Source: Bradyrhizobium sp. CCGE-LA001
GTDB taxonomy: Bacteria; Pseudomonadota; Alphaproteobacteria; Rhizobiales; Xanthobacteraceae
NCBI RefSeq assembly: GCF_000296215.2
Contig: NZ_CP013949.1
Coordinates: 2,163,501-2,227,500, forward strand
Direction: 5' to 3'
DNA length: 64,000 nucleotides
Shown here: piece by piece, positions 1 to 9,128 of the stretch
How the letters are laid out: each line of letters starts with the position of its first letter
Position numbering within the stretch: position 1 is the first letter of the stretch
Notes under the pieces: generated by a model
What the model was told of the DNA's origin: nothing
What the model saw: only the letters and a program-made list of their open reading frames with translations
The model's database searches: none
Program-made: the position numbers and the translations under genes

Positions 1-1964
1 AGGAAATCTGGGTCTGCGCCCGGATCGATGCCTTTCGCGACGGCAAGAGCCGGGTCAAGTACATCTTCGCGCTGCTCGAGGACATCACTGAGACCAGGCA
101 GCTGCGCTCGCTCCAGCAACTCATCATGGGCGCGCTCGCCGACGAGGTGCCGATCGGCGAGATCGCCGACCGGCTCTGCCGCCGCGTCGAGGAAATCGCG
201 CCCGACGTCGTCTGTTCGCTGCTCCACGTCGACGCCGCCGGACTGATTCATCCGCTCGGCGGCCCCAGCTTGCCCGAGGATTATTCCCGTGCGCTGGACG
301 GGGTGGGCATTGGTCCCGATGTCGGCTCCTGCGGCACTGCGGCCTTTTACGGCGAACCCGTGCTTGCGACCGATCTCGACACCGATCCGCGCTGGCAACC
401 CTACAAGGCCATGCCGCTCGCGATCGGCCTGCGTGCGTGCTGGTCGACGCCAGTCAAGGCCAAGGATGGCCGCGTCATCGCGACCTTCGCCTTCTACTAT
501 CGGGAGCCGCGCGCGCCCAGCAATTGGCACCGGCGCATCGTCGAGGCCTGCGTCGATCTTGCAGCCTTCGCCATCGAGCGCAAGGAAGCGCGCGCCGAGA
601 TCGCGCGGCTCGCCTATCACGACATCCTCACCGGGCTGCCGAACCGCGCGCAGCTGCGGCACCTGATCACCACCGCGATTGATGCCTGTCCGACCGGCAG
701 CCATGTCGCGCTCGCGTTCCTCGACGTCGATCATTTCAAGGACGTCAACGACACGCTGGGCCATGCCGCCGGCGACGAGCTGCTGGTCCAGCTCGCGCAG
801 CGCCTGCGCGAGCAGATCGGGCCAGACGACATGCTGGGGCGGCTCGGCGGCGACGAATTCGTCATCCTGCTGCCGCAGCGCAACGCGCAATCCGCCGAGC
901 GCCTGGCCGCGAGGATCACCGAAGCGCTCGCCGCACCCTTGCGGCTCGGATCGAGGCTGATGCCGATGTCGGCCAGCATCGGCATCAGCCTCTATCCCGA
1001 TCATGCCACGGACATCGACACTTTGATGCAGCAGGCCGACGCTGCCATGTACATGGCCAAGCAGGCCGGACGCTCGACCCACCGCCTGTTCAGCGCGGAG
1101 ATGAACAGCTTGGCCGAGCAGCGGCTGGCGCTGATCGCGGCGCTCCGCCGCGCCGTCGCGGAGGGCGCGCTGAGCCTCAGCTACCAGCCGCAGATCCGCA
1201 GCTGCGACGGCGCGATCCACGGCGTCGAGGCGCTGGCGCGCTGGCGCGATGCCGTGCTCGGCGACGTCTCGCCGGCAAAGTTCATTCCGCTTGCCGAGGA
1301 ATGCGGCCTGATCGAGCACATCGGCCTGTGGTCGGTGCGCGAAGCCTGCCGGCAGATGGCGAGCTGGCGCCGCGCCGGGCTCAACATTCCCAGCGTGTCG
1401 GTGAATCTGTCGCCGATCAATTTCCGCAGCGTCGCGCTCGCGGCGCGGCTCAAGGACATCCTCGCCGAATACGAGTTGCCGTCGGATGCCCTGATGCTCG
1501 AGATCACCGAAGGCACGTTCATGCAGGACGGCGCCGCCGCGCTTGAGACCATGAACGCGATCCGCGAGCTCGGCGTCGGCCTCTCGGTCGACGATTTCGG
1601 CACCGGCTATTCGAGCCTCAGCCGGCTCGCGCATCTGCCGATCCGCGAGCTCAAGATCGACCGCAGTTTTATGCGCGACATCGAGCGCGACGCCGGCGCG
1701 CTGGCGATCGCCACTGCGGTGGTGCGCGTCGGCCAGGGCCTCGGCATGACCGTGGTCGCCGAAGGCGTCGAAACCGAGGGCCAGCGCAAGACGCTGGCCG
1801 AGCTCGGCTGCGACGTCGTCCAGGGCTTCCTCTACGCCCCCGCACTTCCTCCCGTCGCCTTCGAGCGCTGGCTGATCGAGCACTGCGCCGAGCAGGCGAG
1901 GGCGATGCTCGGCCGGCTGGATGTGGCGGCGGCGGCAAGCGCTGCGGTGAGGCGGTCGGCGTAG
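1..1964 (+). CDS. GAF-GGDEF-EAL cyclic-di-GMP signalling protein (5' end outside window)
   Basis: The reading frame is open from base 3, so the gene is cut by the window edge. The in-window ATG at 126 is internal: the codons before it continue the frame and resemble the end of a PAS/PAC sensor domain (LLEDITETRQL). After 126 comes a GAF-type sensor domain (about residues 5-150 counted from 126), then a GGDEF domain with intact GGDEF near residue 240, then an EAL domain with intact EAL near 368 and the DDFGTGYSS loop. Both output motifs are intact, so it could make and break cyclic-di-GMP; in most such tandem proteins only one activity dominates, and the sequence does not say which. No membrane segment is seen in the part present, which suggests a cytoplasmic sensor. 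The ligand is unknown. Confidence 0.9.
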   Translation, partial: EIWVCARIDAFRDGKSRVKYIFALLEDITETRQLRSLQQLIMGALADEVPIGEIADRLCRRVEEIAPDVVCSLLHVDAAGLIHPLGGPSLPEDYSRALDGVGIGPDVGSCGTAAFYGEPVLATDLDTDPRWQPYKAMPLAIGLRACWSTPVKAKDGRVIATFAFYYREPRAPSNWHRRIVEACVDLAAFAIERKEARAEIARLAYHDILTGLPNRAQLRHLITTAIDACPTGSHVALAFLDVDHFKDVNDTLGHAAGDELLVQLAQRLREQIGPDDMLGRLGGDEFVILLPQRNAQSAERLAARITEALAAPLRLGSRLMPMSASIGISLYPDHATDIDTLMQQADAAMYMAKQAGRSTHRLFSAEMNSLAEQRLALIAALRRAVAEGALSLSYQPQIRSCDGAIHGVEALARWRDAVLGDVSPAKFIPLAEECGLIEHIGLWSVREACRQMASWRRAGLNIPSVSVNLSPINFRSVALAARLKDILAEYELPSDALMLEITEGTFMQDGAAALETMNAIRELGVGLSVDDFGTGYSSLSRLAHLPIRELKIDRSFMRDIERDAGALAIATAVVRVGQGLGMTVVAEGVETEGQRKTLAELGCDVVQGFLYAPALPPVAFERWLIEHCAEQARAMLGRLDVAAAASAAVRRSA

Positions 1965-2114
1965 GCGTTGTCAGGGGCCTCCAGTCCGAGCGAGAGGCCG
2001 CCTCGAGAGGCGAGCCGGGCGTAAACGGACGCTCTTGCAGTTTCGGTTTCCGACAAAAAGTACATGGCGTTGTGACGCACCGACAATAGCCATTCGCCGG
2101 CTCCTGCTGCTAGA

Positions 2115-3008
2115 TTGTGCGCGATCAATCCGCAATTGTTGGCTGTGTTGGTGGGAATCGTGAGAGTTCTTCGGGGGCGCGCCAAAACGTTCGTCGTGAT
2201 GGGCTGGGTCTTCTTTGTGGTGTCGATCCCGATATGCTTTTCCATCAGCGTGGCCGCAGGCATCAGCAAGACTTATTTTGCGGCCCATCCGCAGGCAACT
2301 TTTGACGCGTTTGATCTCGGAGCCTCCAAGCTCGTCTTTGCTGCTGGCGCTTTTGCCGCCGTGGCAGCGTCGATCGCACTTGCCTTGAAGTTCAGAGCCA
2401 CCGCGTCGGTGATGGTCATTGCGATTTGGAGCGCGATCGTTGTCGGTACCCCGCTGGCTCGCGCTTTCGTCAAGCCCGGCCCGGAATATTTCGTGCGGCA
2501 TGTCGGTTCGGAGGTCTTCTTCGTACCTTGGCAATATATCCCCGCTGCCCCCGGGGCATCCGTCGTCGAAGTCTCAAACGAGAATGGCTTCTCTGCAGCA
2601 CTCTGTTTGTCCAATCTCAAAGGTCGCGGCGACGCGGACTGCAGTCGGATTCAGCAGCTTCGGGTCCTGCCAAACGAGGAAGGCGCTGCTGATTTCGACT
2701 TGAAGAATTGGCGCAAGTACCGGACCGAAATGCGCCCGGGTCCGGATCGACTCGGATATCAATCGTTCGACCTGACCGATACGGCGCGACCCGTCGGGCC
2801 CACGCGAGTCCAGCATTACTTCGCACGCCAGAATTCTGACGGGCAGCTCACGCGGCTTGTCGTGTGTCGGCTCGACGACGAGAAATTCTGCAGACACCAC
2901 GCGCTGGTTGGTAAGTATTGGCTGGGATACGACGCAAGCGTCGCCGAGGCTGATGAGAAGCTGGACGACAGGCTGGCAGCCTTGGTCGAGTCGTGGCGAC
3001 GCAACTAG
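2115..3008 (+). CDS. membrane protein of unknown function
   Basis: I do not recognise the family. The frame gives about 297 residues: three hydrophobic segments in the first 120 residues (around FVVMGWVFFVVSIPICF, LVFAAGAFAAVAASIALAL and ASVMVIAIWSAIVVG), then a soluble C-terminal half of about 170 residues with four cysteines that may face the periplasm. The start is uncertain. The first possible codon is TTG at 2115; GTG at 2160 or ATG at 2199 would remove up to 28 residues and still keep all three hydrophobic segments. Third-position GC is lower than in the neighbours, which hints at acquisition or weak selection. It converges on the TetR gene and shares no operon with its neighbours. Confidence 0.6.
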   Translation: MCAINPQLLAVLVGIVRVLRGRAKTFVVMGWVFFVVSIPICFSISVAAGISKTYFAAHPQATFDAFDLGASKLVFAAGAFAAVAASIALALKFRATASVMVIAIWSAIVVGTPLARAFVKPGPEYFVRHVGSEVFFVPWQYIPAAPGASVVEVSNENGFSAALCLSNLKGRGDADCSRIQQLRVLPNEEGAADFDLKNWRKYRTEMRPGPDRLGYQSFDLTDTARPVGPTRVQHYFARQNSDGQLTRLVVCRLDDEKFCRHHALVGKYWLGYDASVAEADEKLDDRLAALVESWRRN

Positions 3009-3105
3009 ATCGTATCCAAGGACAAGCTGATCGATTAGTCGTCAGCGTAGCAGGCCCGGTGAAGTCGGCTCTCGCGCTGTAGCCCGTAAGCTCAGCCGTT
3101 CTGTC

Positions 3106-3717
3106 CTACCCTCCCGCCAGCCCCGTCCTGCGCCGCAAATCCGTGATCGCGCGCAGGAAGCTGTCGGCCGGCGTCGTCTCGGGATCGATCAGCCGATGCA
3201 GGCGAAAGCCGTCTTCCAGCGCGAGCACCACCGAGGCCATCCAGGGTGGGTTCAGCGCGCTGTTCCTGCCGTTGCTCTTCAGCGTCGCCTCGATGATGTC
3301 GGCGACCAGCTTGCGTCGCGCGCGCAGGCGTTTGGCAAGCTCAGGCCGGCGCTTCTCGGCGCGCGCGACGAACAGGATCATCTCCATGTGCAGCAGCGGC
3401 GAGCGGCCGAGCGGATCCTGCCTGCTGCGGTCCATCGTCTTCAGCGCCGCGATGAAATCGTCGAGATTGTCGTGCTGGGCAAGGATATCCATGTTGCGCC
3501 GGATCGACTGCTCGACATGGTCCTCGAGCATGGCGATGATCAATTCGTCCTTGCTCTTGAAGTTGGAATAGAACGCGCCGCGGGTGAACCCCGCCGCGGC
3601 CGCGATCGCCTCAATGCTGGCGCCGCCGATGCCGTCCGCCTCGAACACGCGCGCGGCGGCCTCGAACAGCTTGTCGCGCGTATCGTCCCTGGTCGGCCTG
3701 GTTCTCACCCTTGACAT
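3106..3717 (-). CDS. TetR/AcrR-family transcriptional regulator
   Basis: At 203 residues it has the usual TetR length. The N-terminal 60 residues form the DNA-binding helix-turn-helix (ASIEAIAAAAGFTRGAFYSNF is the recognition region, typical of the family), followed by an all-helical ligand-binding domain that does not reveal the ligand. It is transcribed divergently from the cytochrome P450 gene, and a perfect 26-bp inverted repeat lies 24 bases upstream of its ATG, so it probably represses itself and the P450. Such pairs usually respond to the P450 substrate or a related compound; that is inference from the arrangement. Confidence 0.93.
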   Translation of the reverse strand: MSRVRTRPTRDDTRDKLFEAAARVFEADGIGGASIEAIAAAAGFTRGAFYSNFKSKDELIIAMLEDHVEQSIRRNMDILAQHDNLDDFIAALKTMDRSRQDPLGRSPLLHMEMILFVARAEKRRPELAKRLRARRKLVADIIEATLKSNGRNSALNPPWMASVVLALEDGFRLHRLIDPETTPADSFLRAITDLRRRTGLAGG

Positions 3718-3740
3718 CGGCGCAGCTTAGGGCAGAATGC

Positions 3741-3766
3741 AACTCGATACAACAATGTATCGAGTT
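3741..3766. promoter_or_regulatory. candidate TetR operator
   Basis: Two perfect 11-base arms (AACTCGATACA and TGTATCGAGTT) are separated by ACAA in the divergent gap between the TetR gene (ATG at 3717, minus strand) and the P450 (ATG at 3848). Arm length, symmetry and position are those of a TetR-dimer operator that would control both promoters. Binding is inferred. Confidence 0.8.
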
Positions 3767-3847
3767 GATAATTCCAGGGATGGTTACGCTGCGCAACAGG
3801 GGCTGCCCGGCGTATTCGTGTCATGCGGCAACCGGATTGAGGTCACC

Positions 3848-5080
3848 ATGAACGAGCAAGTGCAACCCGCCGGCGGCAAGCCGTTGTTCAACCCGCTGTC
3901 GCCGGATTTCATCCGCGATCCCTATCCGCATTATGAGCGGCTGCGCACGCTCGATCCGGTTCACCTGACGCCGTTCGGCCAGTTCGTCACCAGCCGCCAC
4001 GCCGATGTCAGCCTCGTGCTGCGCGACAAGCGTTTCGGCAAGGATTTCGTCGAGCGCTCCAAGCGCCGCTATGGCGACAAGATCATGGACGAGCCGGTGT
4101 TCCGCAGCATGGGCCACTGGATGCTGCAGGCCGATCCGCCCGATCACACCCGCCTACGCGGCCTGGTCGTGAAGGCCTTCACCGCGCGCCGCGTCGAGGA
4201 CATGCGCCCGCGCATCCAGCAGATCGTCGACCAGACCATCGATGCCGTGATCGAGCGCGGCCACATGGATCTGATCGAGGATTTCGCCTTCCGCCTGCCG
4301 GTGACCATCATCTGCGACATGCTCGGCATTCCCGAGGAGCACCGCGAGACCTTCTACAAGAGCTCGCGTGACGGCGGGCGGCTGCTCGATCCCGTGCCGC
4401 TCTCGCCCGAGGAGATCAGGAAGGGCAACGAGGGCAACCTGATGGCCCAGATGTATTTCCGGCAGCTGTTCGAGCTGCGCCGCAAAAATCCCGGCGACGA
4501 TCTCATCACCCAGCTCGTGCAGGCCGAGGAGGACGGCAACAAGCTTACCAACGAGGAGCTGACTGCCAACATCATCCTGTTGTTCGGCGCCGGCCACGAG
4601 ACCACCGTCAATCTGATCGGCAACGGCCTGCTGGCGCTGCACCGCAATCCGGACCAGCTCGCGCTCCTGAAGGCGCGGCCCGAGCTGATGCCGGGCGCGA
4701 TCGAGGAATTCCTGCGCTACGATTCCTCGGTGCAGATGACGGGCCGCGTCGCGCTGGAGGACATCGACGATCTCGACGGCGTCAGGATCCCCAAGGGCGA
4801 GACCGTGCTCTGCCTGCTGGGCTCGGCCAACCGCGATCCCGCGCTCTACCCCGACAGGCCCGACCGGCTGGACGTCACCCGCCAGAACGTCAAGCCGTTG
4901 TCGTTCGGCGGCGGCATCCATTTCTGCCTGGGCGCCCAATTGGCGCGCATCGAGGCCGAGATCGCCATCGCGACGCTGCTGCGCCGGCTGCCGGATCTGC
5001 GCATCGACGACGTCGAAAATCCGCAATGGCGGCCGACCTTCGTGCTGCGCGGGTTGACGCGGCTGCCGGCGAGCTGGTGA
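3848..5080 (+). CDS. cytochrome P450
   Basis: This is a soluble bacterial P450 of 410 residues, a haem-thiolate monooxygenase that would need a separate ferredoxin and reductase; neither is encoded nearby. Seen motifs are the oxygen-activating I-helix AGHETT, the K-helix ExxR (EFLR) and the haem-binding loop FGGGIHFCLG with the cysteine ligand near residue 360. The ATG at 3848 was chosen because GAGGT sits five bases upstream; extending the frame to 3737 would place coding sequence across the TetR operator. The substrate cannot be read from the sequence. The gene is probably switched on when the divergent TetR repressor releases the shared operator. Confidence 0.95.
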   Translation: MNEQVQPAGGKPLFNPLSPDFIRDPYPHYERLRTLDPVHLTPFGQFVTSRHADVSLVLRDKRFGKDFVERSKRRYGDKIMDEPVFRSMGHWMLQADPPDHTRLRGLVVKAFTARRVEDMRPRIQQIVDQTIDAVIERGHMDLIEDFAFRLPVTIICDMLGIPEEHRETFYKSSRDGGRLLDPVPLSPEEIRKGNEGNLMAQMYFRQLFELRRKNPGDDLITQLVQAEEDGNKLTNEELTANIILLFGAGHETTVNLIGNGLLALHRNPDQLALLKARPELMPGAIEEFLRYDSSVQMTGRVALEDIDDLDGVRIPKGETVLCLLGSANRDPALYPDRPDRLDVTRQNVKPLSFGGGIHFCLGAQLARIEAEIAIATLLRRLPDLRIDDVENPQWRPTFVLRGLTRLPASW

Positions 5081-5237
5081 GGGCGCGCTCGCGTTAACCT
5101 CCGCGCGCAACAGTCGCTGTGACTTCGCCACACTTCCCCCTATATAAGGGGCTGTTCCGGCGCGCCTGAAGCCTCAAGGCCAGGGTTTGCGGGGGTCAAC
5201 GTTTGGCCCGGGTGCCGGTTTGGCCGAGGGGAGACCC

Positions 5238-8200
5238 GTGCAGACGACGCTGCTCGGATTGGCGATTGCCTTCATCATTGCGCTGCTGGCCGCGCTGATC
5301 GGGCCGTACTACATCGACTGGAACCAGTTTCGGCCCCAGTTCGAGGCGGAGGCGACCAGGATCATCGGCGTGCCGGTGCGGGTGGCGGGGGAGCTCGACG
5401 CGCGGCTCCTGCCGGCGCCGACGCTGCGGCTGCGGTCGGTCACGTTCGGCGGCAACAACGATCTCGGCCGCCTGCGCGCTGACAAGCTCGACGTCGAATT
5501 CAGCCTGGGCTCCCTGATGCGCGGCGAATGGCGCGCCACCGAGCTGTCGGTGGGCGGCATGGCGGTCGATCTCGGCCTCGACGCGCGCGGACGGGTCGAT
5601 CTGCCGTCCATCGCGAGCGGGACCTTCAATCTCGCCTCGCTCGCCATCGAGCGGCTCAATCTCACCGGTCGCATCGCCCTGCACGATGCCGCCAGCCGTT
5701 CGACGCTGGAGCTGAGCGACATCGCCTTCGCCGGTGACGTGCGCTCGCTGGCCGGCGCGGTCCGCGGCGAGGGCAGTTTCAGCGCGAGCGGGGTGCGCTA
5801 TCCCTTCCGCATTTCCTCCGGCCCGAGCGCCGACGGCAACGCCACCCGCCTTCACCTCAACATCGACCCGGGCGAGCGCGCCATTCTCGCCGATCTCGAC
5901 GGCGTGCTCGCCTTCGAAAACCGCCTGCCGAAATTCGACGGCACGCTGACGCTCGCGGCCCCCGCGACCAGGAAGGCGGGTGAGGCGGGGCCGATGCCTT
6001 GGAAGCTCACGACCAGGCTCAAGGCCGATCCGGCCGGCGCCAAATTCGAGCAGATCGACGCCAGCTTCGGCTCCGAGGACGCCGCGCTCAAATTCGGCGG
6101 CGTCGGCGACCTCAAATTCGGCGCCTCGCCGCTCTTGCGCGCGGTGCTGTCGGCGCGCCAGGTCGATGCGGACAAGCTGACCGCCAAGGATAATGCGAAG
6201 GACGATGCCGACCCGCAGCGCGTCCTGCCGGCGCTGCGGGCAGGGCTCGCCGCGATTCCGCAGGCGCCGATCCCGGCGCAGATCGAGTTCAACTCCGACC
6301 AGATCATGCTGGGCGGCCGCCCGCTCCAGAACATCACCGCCGAGCTTCAGACCGACGGACGCTCCTGGACCTTCCGGCGGCTCGAGCTGCGCGCGCCCGG
6401 CATGACGCAGCTCTCGCTCAACGGCGCAACGCCCGGCGCCGACAGTTTCAGCGGCCGCCTCAGCGTCGAATCCTCCGACCCTGACACGCTGGTGGCCTGG
6501 CTTCAGGGTCGCAGCGAGGTCAACCGCCGCAGCACGCGGCCGCTGCGCCTTGCCGGCGATGTCACCATCGCCGCGAACCATCTCGCCATCGAGCGGCTGA
6601 AGGCCGAAATCGACGGCGGCGCGGTGGAAGGCCGCATCGCCTTCGTGCAAACAGGCGCGAGCAAGGGCTCGCGCATCGATGCCGAGCTCAAGGCCGACCG
6701 TCTCGACCTCGATGCTGCCGCAGGGTTCGCGCGTGCGCTCGCGGGGCCGCAAGGCGAATGGCCGGAAGAGGCAAAGCTGTCGCTCGATATCGGCCGCGCC
6801 ATCTCGGCCGGACAGGAGCTGCGGCCATTCGCGGCAAAGCTCGGCTATGGTCCGGCGGCGCTCTCGCTGGAGCAGTTGCGGTTCGGCCAGGCCGGCGGTG
6901 TGACCACGGAGGCGAACGGCAGTTTCGATCGCAGGAACGCCACCGGTAAGCTCGCGCTCAAATCGTCGGCGAATTCGCTGCGCGAGCTCACGGCGCTGAT
7001 CGAGCCGTTTGCGCCTGCGGTGCGCGCGCGCTTCGATGCCATCCCGGCGCTGCCGGGCGCGACCCGCCTCAAGCTCGACCTCAGCCTCGACAAGAACGCC
7101 GAGCATGCCGATCGCAGCAACGCGCGCCTCGTGTTCGATCTCGACGCGCCGCAGCTCAAGGCAAGCGCGACGCTGGCGGCGCAGACGCCGGTGGCCGCCG
7201 TCAGCGGTATCGACATCGACCGCCTGCGCAACAGCGACTTCACACTCGATTCGAAGGTGTCGGCGCCGCAGGCTGGAGCGCTGCTGGCATTGCTCGGCCT
7301 GGATCGCATCGTCGCCGCAGGCGACGGAGCTTCGCAGTTCGAAGGCAAGGTGACGGGCACGTGGCAGAAGCCGCTGCAATTGAGCGCAAAGCTCGCCGGC
7401 GGCGGTCTGGATGCGGACGCCCAGGGCACCTTCGACTGGTCGGCATCCAAGGGCAGCGCGAATCTGCGCGTCCGCAGCGTCAATCTGGCACCGCTGCTCG
7501 GGACCGGTGCGGCCGACAAATCCACGCAGAACGTCAGCCTGTCCGCTCGCGTCGGGCTGTCGGGCAATCGCCTGACCTTCGACGATCTCGACAGCAGCGC
7601 GGCCGGCTCGCATCTGCGCGGCCATCTCACCGTGACGCTCGATCAGGAGAAGAGCGTCGACGGCGAGGTGGGTCTCGATACGCTCGATCTTGCCCCGGCG
7701 CTCGCATTGGCGATCGGTGCGGCCGGCCGCGAGTCCGGCGAGCCGCTGAGTCCGGGGCTCGTCAGTGGATGGCGCGGCCGCATCGCCTTCCAGGCGCTGC
7801 GCGGCACGCTGCCCGGTGGCATCGAGCTGCGCCCCGTCGGCGGCACGATCCGCAGCGACGGCCAGTCGCTCGCGTTCGATGCGCTCAAGGGCAATGTCGG
7901 CGGCGGCGAGATGTCGGCAAGTCTCGATGCCCGCAATGGCGCGAGTGGCCTGACGGTGAATACCCGCATCGAGCTTCGCAACGTCGATGCGACCACGCTG
8001 CGCTATCGCGATCTGTCGCTGCCAAAGGGACGCGCCTCGGTGCAGATGGCGCTGACCAGCCAGGGCCGCAGCGTCGAGGCTCTCACCGGTGCGCTCGCGG
8101 GCAACGGCACCGTGACGCTCGATGCGGCCGAAATCGCCGGCCTCAATCCGCGCGCCTTTGAGATCGCGATCCGTGCCAGCGACGGCGGCCAGGTCGCCGA

Positions 8201-8879
8201 CGACAATCGGCTGCGGCAGCTGGTCGAGCCTGCGCTGTCGGCAGGCTCGATCGCGGTGACCTCGGCGCAGATCCCGTTCACCATCCGCGACGGCCGCCTG
8301 CGCGTCGGCGCGACCGCGCTGGAAGCGAAGAACGCCCGCGCCATCGTCTCCGGCGGCTACGACATTCCCGCCGACCAGGCCGATATCCGCGCCAGCCTGA
8401 CGCCGATCATGACCGGTCTCTCCGGCGCCCCGCCCGAGATTCAGCTGTTCGCGGCAGGCCCGCCCGGCAGGCTGAACCGAACCATCGATCTGGCGCCGCT
8501 GTCCTCGTGGCTCGCGGTGCGCACCATCGATCGCGAGACGCGCCGGCTCGATGCGATCGAGCGCGGCGAGCCGCCGCCCGCCACCGCCGCGCTGCCGACG
8601 CTGGTGTCTCCTGATGGCGCGCCCGAGCAGGCGCCGGCCGTTGTGCCGTTGCCCGGACAGGATCCGCGCCGCATGCCGTCCAAGCAGAAGGCGGCGCCGA
8701 CGCCGAAAGCGCCGCAGGCGGCCCCCGCCGCGCCAAACCCCGCATTGACAAGCCCGCCATTGGCGAGCCAGCAGCTTGCACCGCTGCCGCCGCCGATCGA
8801 CGTGAAGCCGGCCCCGGGCCCGCCGCCCGCAAAGCCGAGGCCAAAGCCGCCATTGGTGCTGACGCCGCAGAATCCGTGA
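5238..8879 (+). CDS. AsmA-family envelope protein
   Basis: A protein of about 1213 residues. One N-terminal membrane anchor (LLGLAIAFIIALLAALIGPYY) is followed by the AsmA-type start of the periplasmic domain (IDWNQFRPQFEAEATRIIG), long repetitive beta-rich sequence, and a Pro/Ala-rich tail of about 100 residues. AsmA-like proteins are large, mostly periplasmic proteins implicated in outer-membrane assembly and lipid transport; that role is taken from the family. GTG at 5238 was preferred because GAGGGGA lies just upstream; a TTG further up at 5187 has no such site. The high GC also produces a very long antisense frame that I consider a shadow. It is probably a single-gene unit. Confidence 0.88.
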   Translation: MQTTLLGLAIAFIIALLAALIGPYYIDWNQFRPQFEAEATRIIGVPVRVAGELDARLLPAPTLRLRSVTFGGNNDLGRLRADKLDVEFSLGSLMRGEWRATELSVGGMAVDLGLDARGRVDLPSIASGTFNLASLAIERLNLTGRIALHDAASRSTLELSDIAFAGDVRSLAGAVRGEGSFSASGVRYPFRISSGPSADGNATRLHLNIDPGERAILADLDGVLAFENRLPKFDGTLTLAAPATRKAGEAGPMPWKLTTRLKADPAGAKFEQIDASFGSEDAALKFGGVGDLKFGASPLLRAVLSARQVDADKLTAKDNAKDDADPQRVLPALRAGLAAIPQAPIPAQIEFNSDQIMLGGRPLQNITAELQTDGRSWTFRRLELRAPGMTQLSLNGATPGADSFSGRLSVESSDPDTLVAWLQGRSEVNRRSTRPLRLAGDVTIAANHLAIERLKAEIDGGAVEGRIAFVQTGASKGSRIDAELKADRLDLDAAAGFARALAGPQGEWPEEAKLSLDIGRAISAGQELRPFAAKLGYGPAALSLEQLRFGQAGGVTTEANGSFDRRNATGKLALKSSANSLRELTALIEPFAPAVRARFDAIPALPGATRLKLDLSLDKNAEHADRSNARLVFDLDAPQLKASATLAAQTPVAAVSGIDIDRLRNSDFTLDSKVSAPQAGALLALLGLDRIVAAGDGASQFEGKVTGTWQKPLQLSAKLAGGGLDADAQGTFDWSASKGSANLRVRSVNLAPLLGTGAADKSTQNVSLSARVGLSGNRLTFDDLDSSAAGSHLRGHLTVTLDQEKSVDGEVGLDTLDLAPALALAIGAAGRESGEPLSPGLVSGWRGRIAFQALRGTLPGGIELRPVGGTIRSDGQSLAFDALKGNVGGGEMSASLDARNGASGLTVNTRIELRNVDATTLRYRDLSLPKGRASVQMALTSQGRSVEALTGALAGNGTVTLDAAEIAGLNPRAFEIAIRASDGGQVADDNRLRQLVEPALSAGSIAVTSAQIPFTIRDGRLRVGATALEAKNARAIVSGGYDIPADQADIRASLTPIMTGLSGAPPEIQLFAAGPPGRLNRTIDLAPLSSWLAVRTIDRETRRLDAIERGEPPPATAALPTLVSPDGAPEQAPAVVPLPGQDPRRMPSKQKAAPTPKAPQAAPAAPNPALTSPPLASQQLAPLPPPIDVKPAPGPPPAKPRPKPPLVLTPQNP

Positions 8880-8888
8880 GGACGAGGT

Positions 8889-8918
8889 CGTCATGCCCGG
8901 ACAAGCCCGGCCATGACG
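8889..8918. repeat. short palindromic intergenic repeat
   Basis: An imperfect palindrome beginning CGTCATG and ending CATGACG, with internal CCGG arms, lies nine bases after the AsmA stop. It matches the arms of the longer element at 32868-32956, so it belongs to the same dispersed family and could also act as a transcript 3'-end hairpin. The rest of the gap up to 9128 shows nothing I recognise. Confidence 0.7.
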
Positions 8919-9128
8919 CCGGAGAGACTAAGGGTTTGCCGTTCATTCGGCCGTACACAGCCTCACCAGTAAACCCATTCCCTCGCATTTGAATGAATTC
9001 TGGTCGGCAAAACTGATCTGCCAACTTTACTGGATTATCGCGTTTGTTCCCTAGTCTCGGTTCCTGAGGAATCCGGTGTCCCGCCACGAGCGGCGGGACA
9101 ACTCGCCACAAGAACTGGGGTTATCGAG

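Noticed and set aside
3737..3847. Upstream start for the P450
   Set aside because: It would place coding sequence over the palindromic operator, while ATG 3848 has a good ribosome site and gives the usual length.
5196..8894. Very long open frame on the minus strand opposite the AsmA gene
   Set aside because: Its composition is typical of an antisense frame in high-GC coding DNA; the plus strand has a membrane anchor and family features and fits the neighbours.
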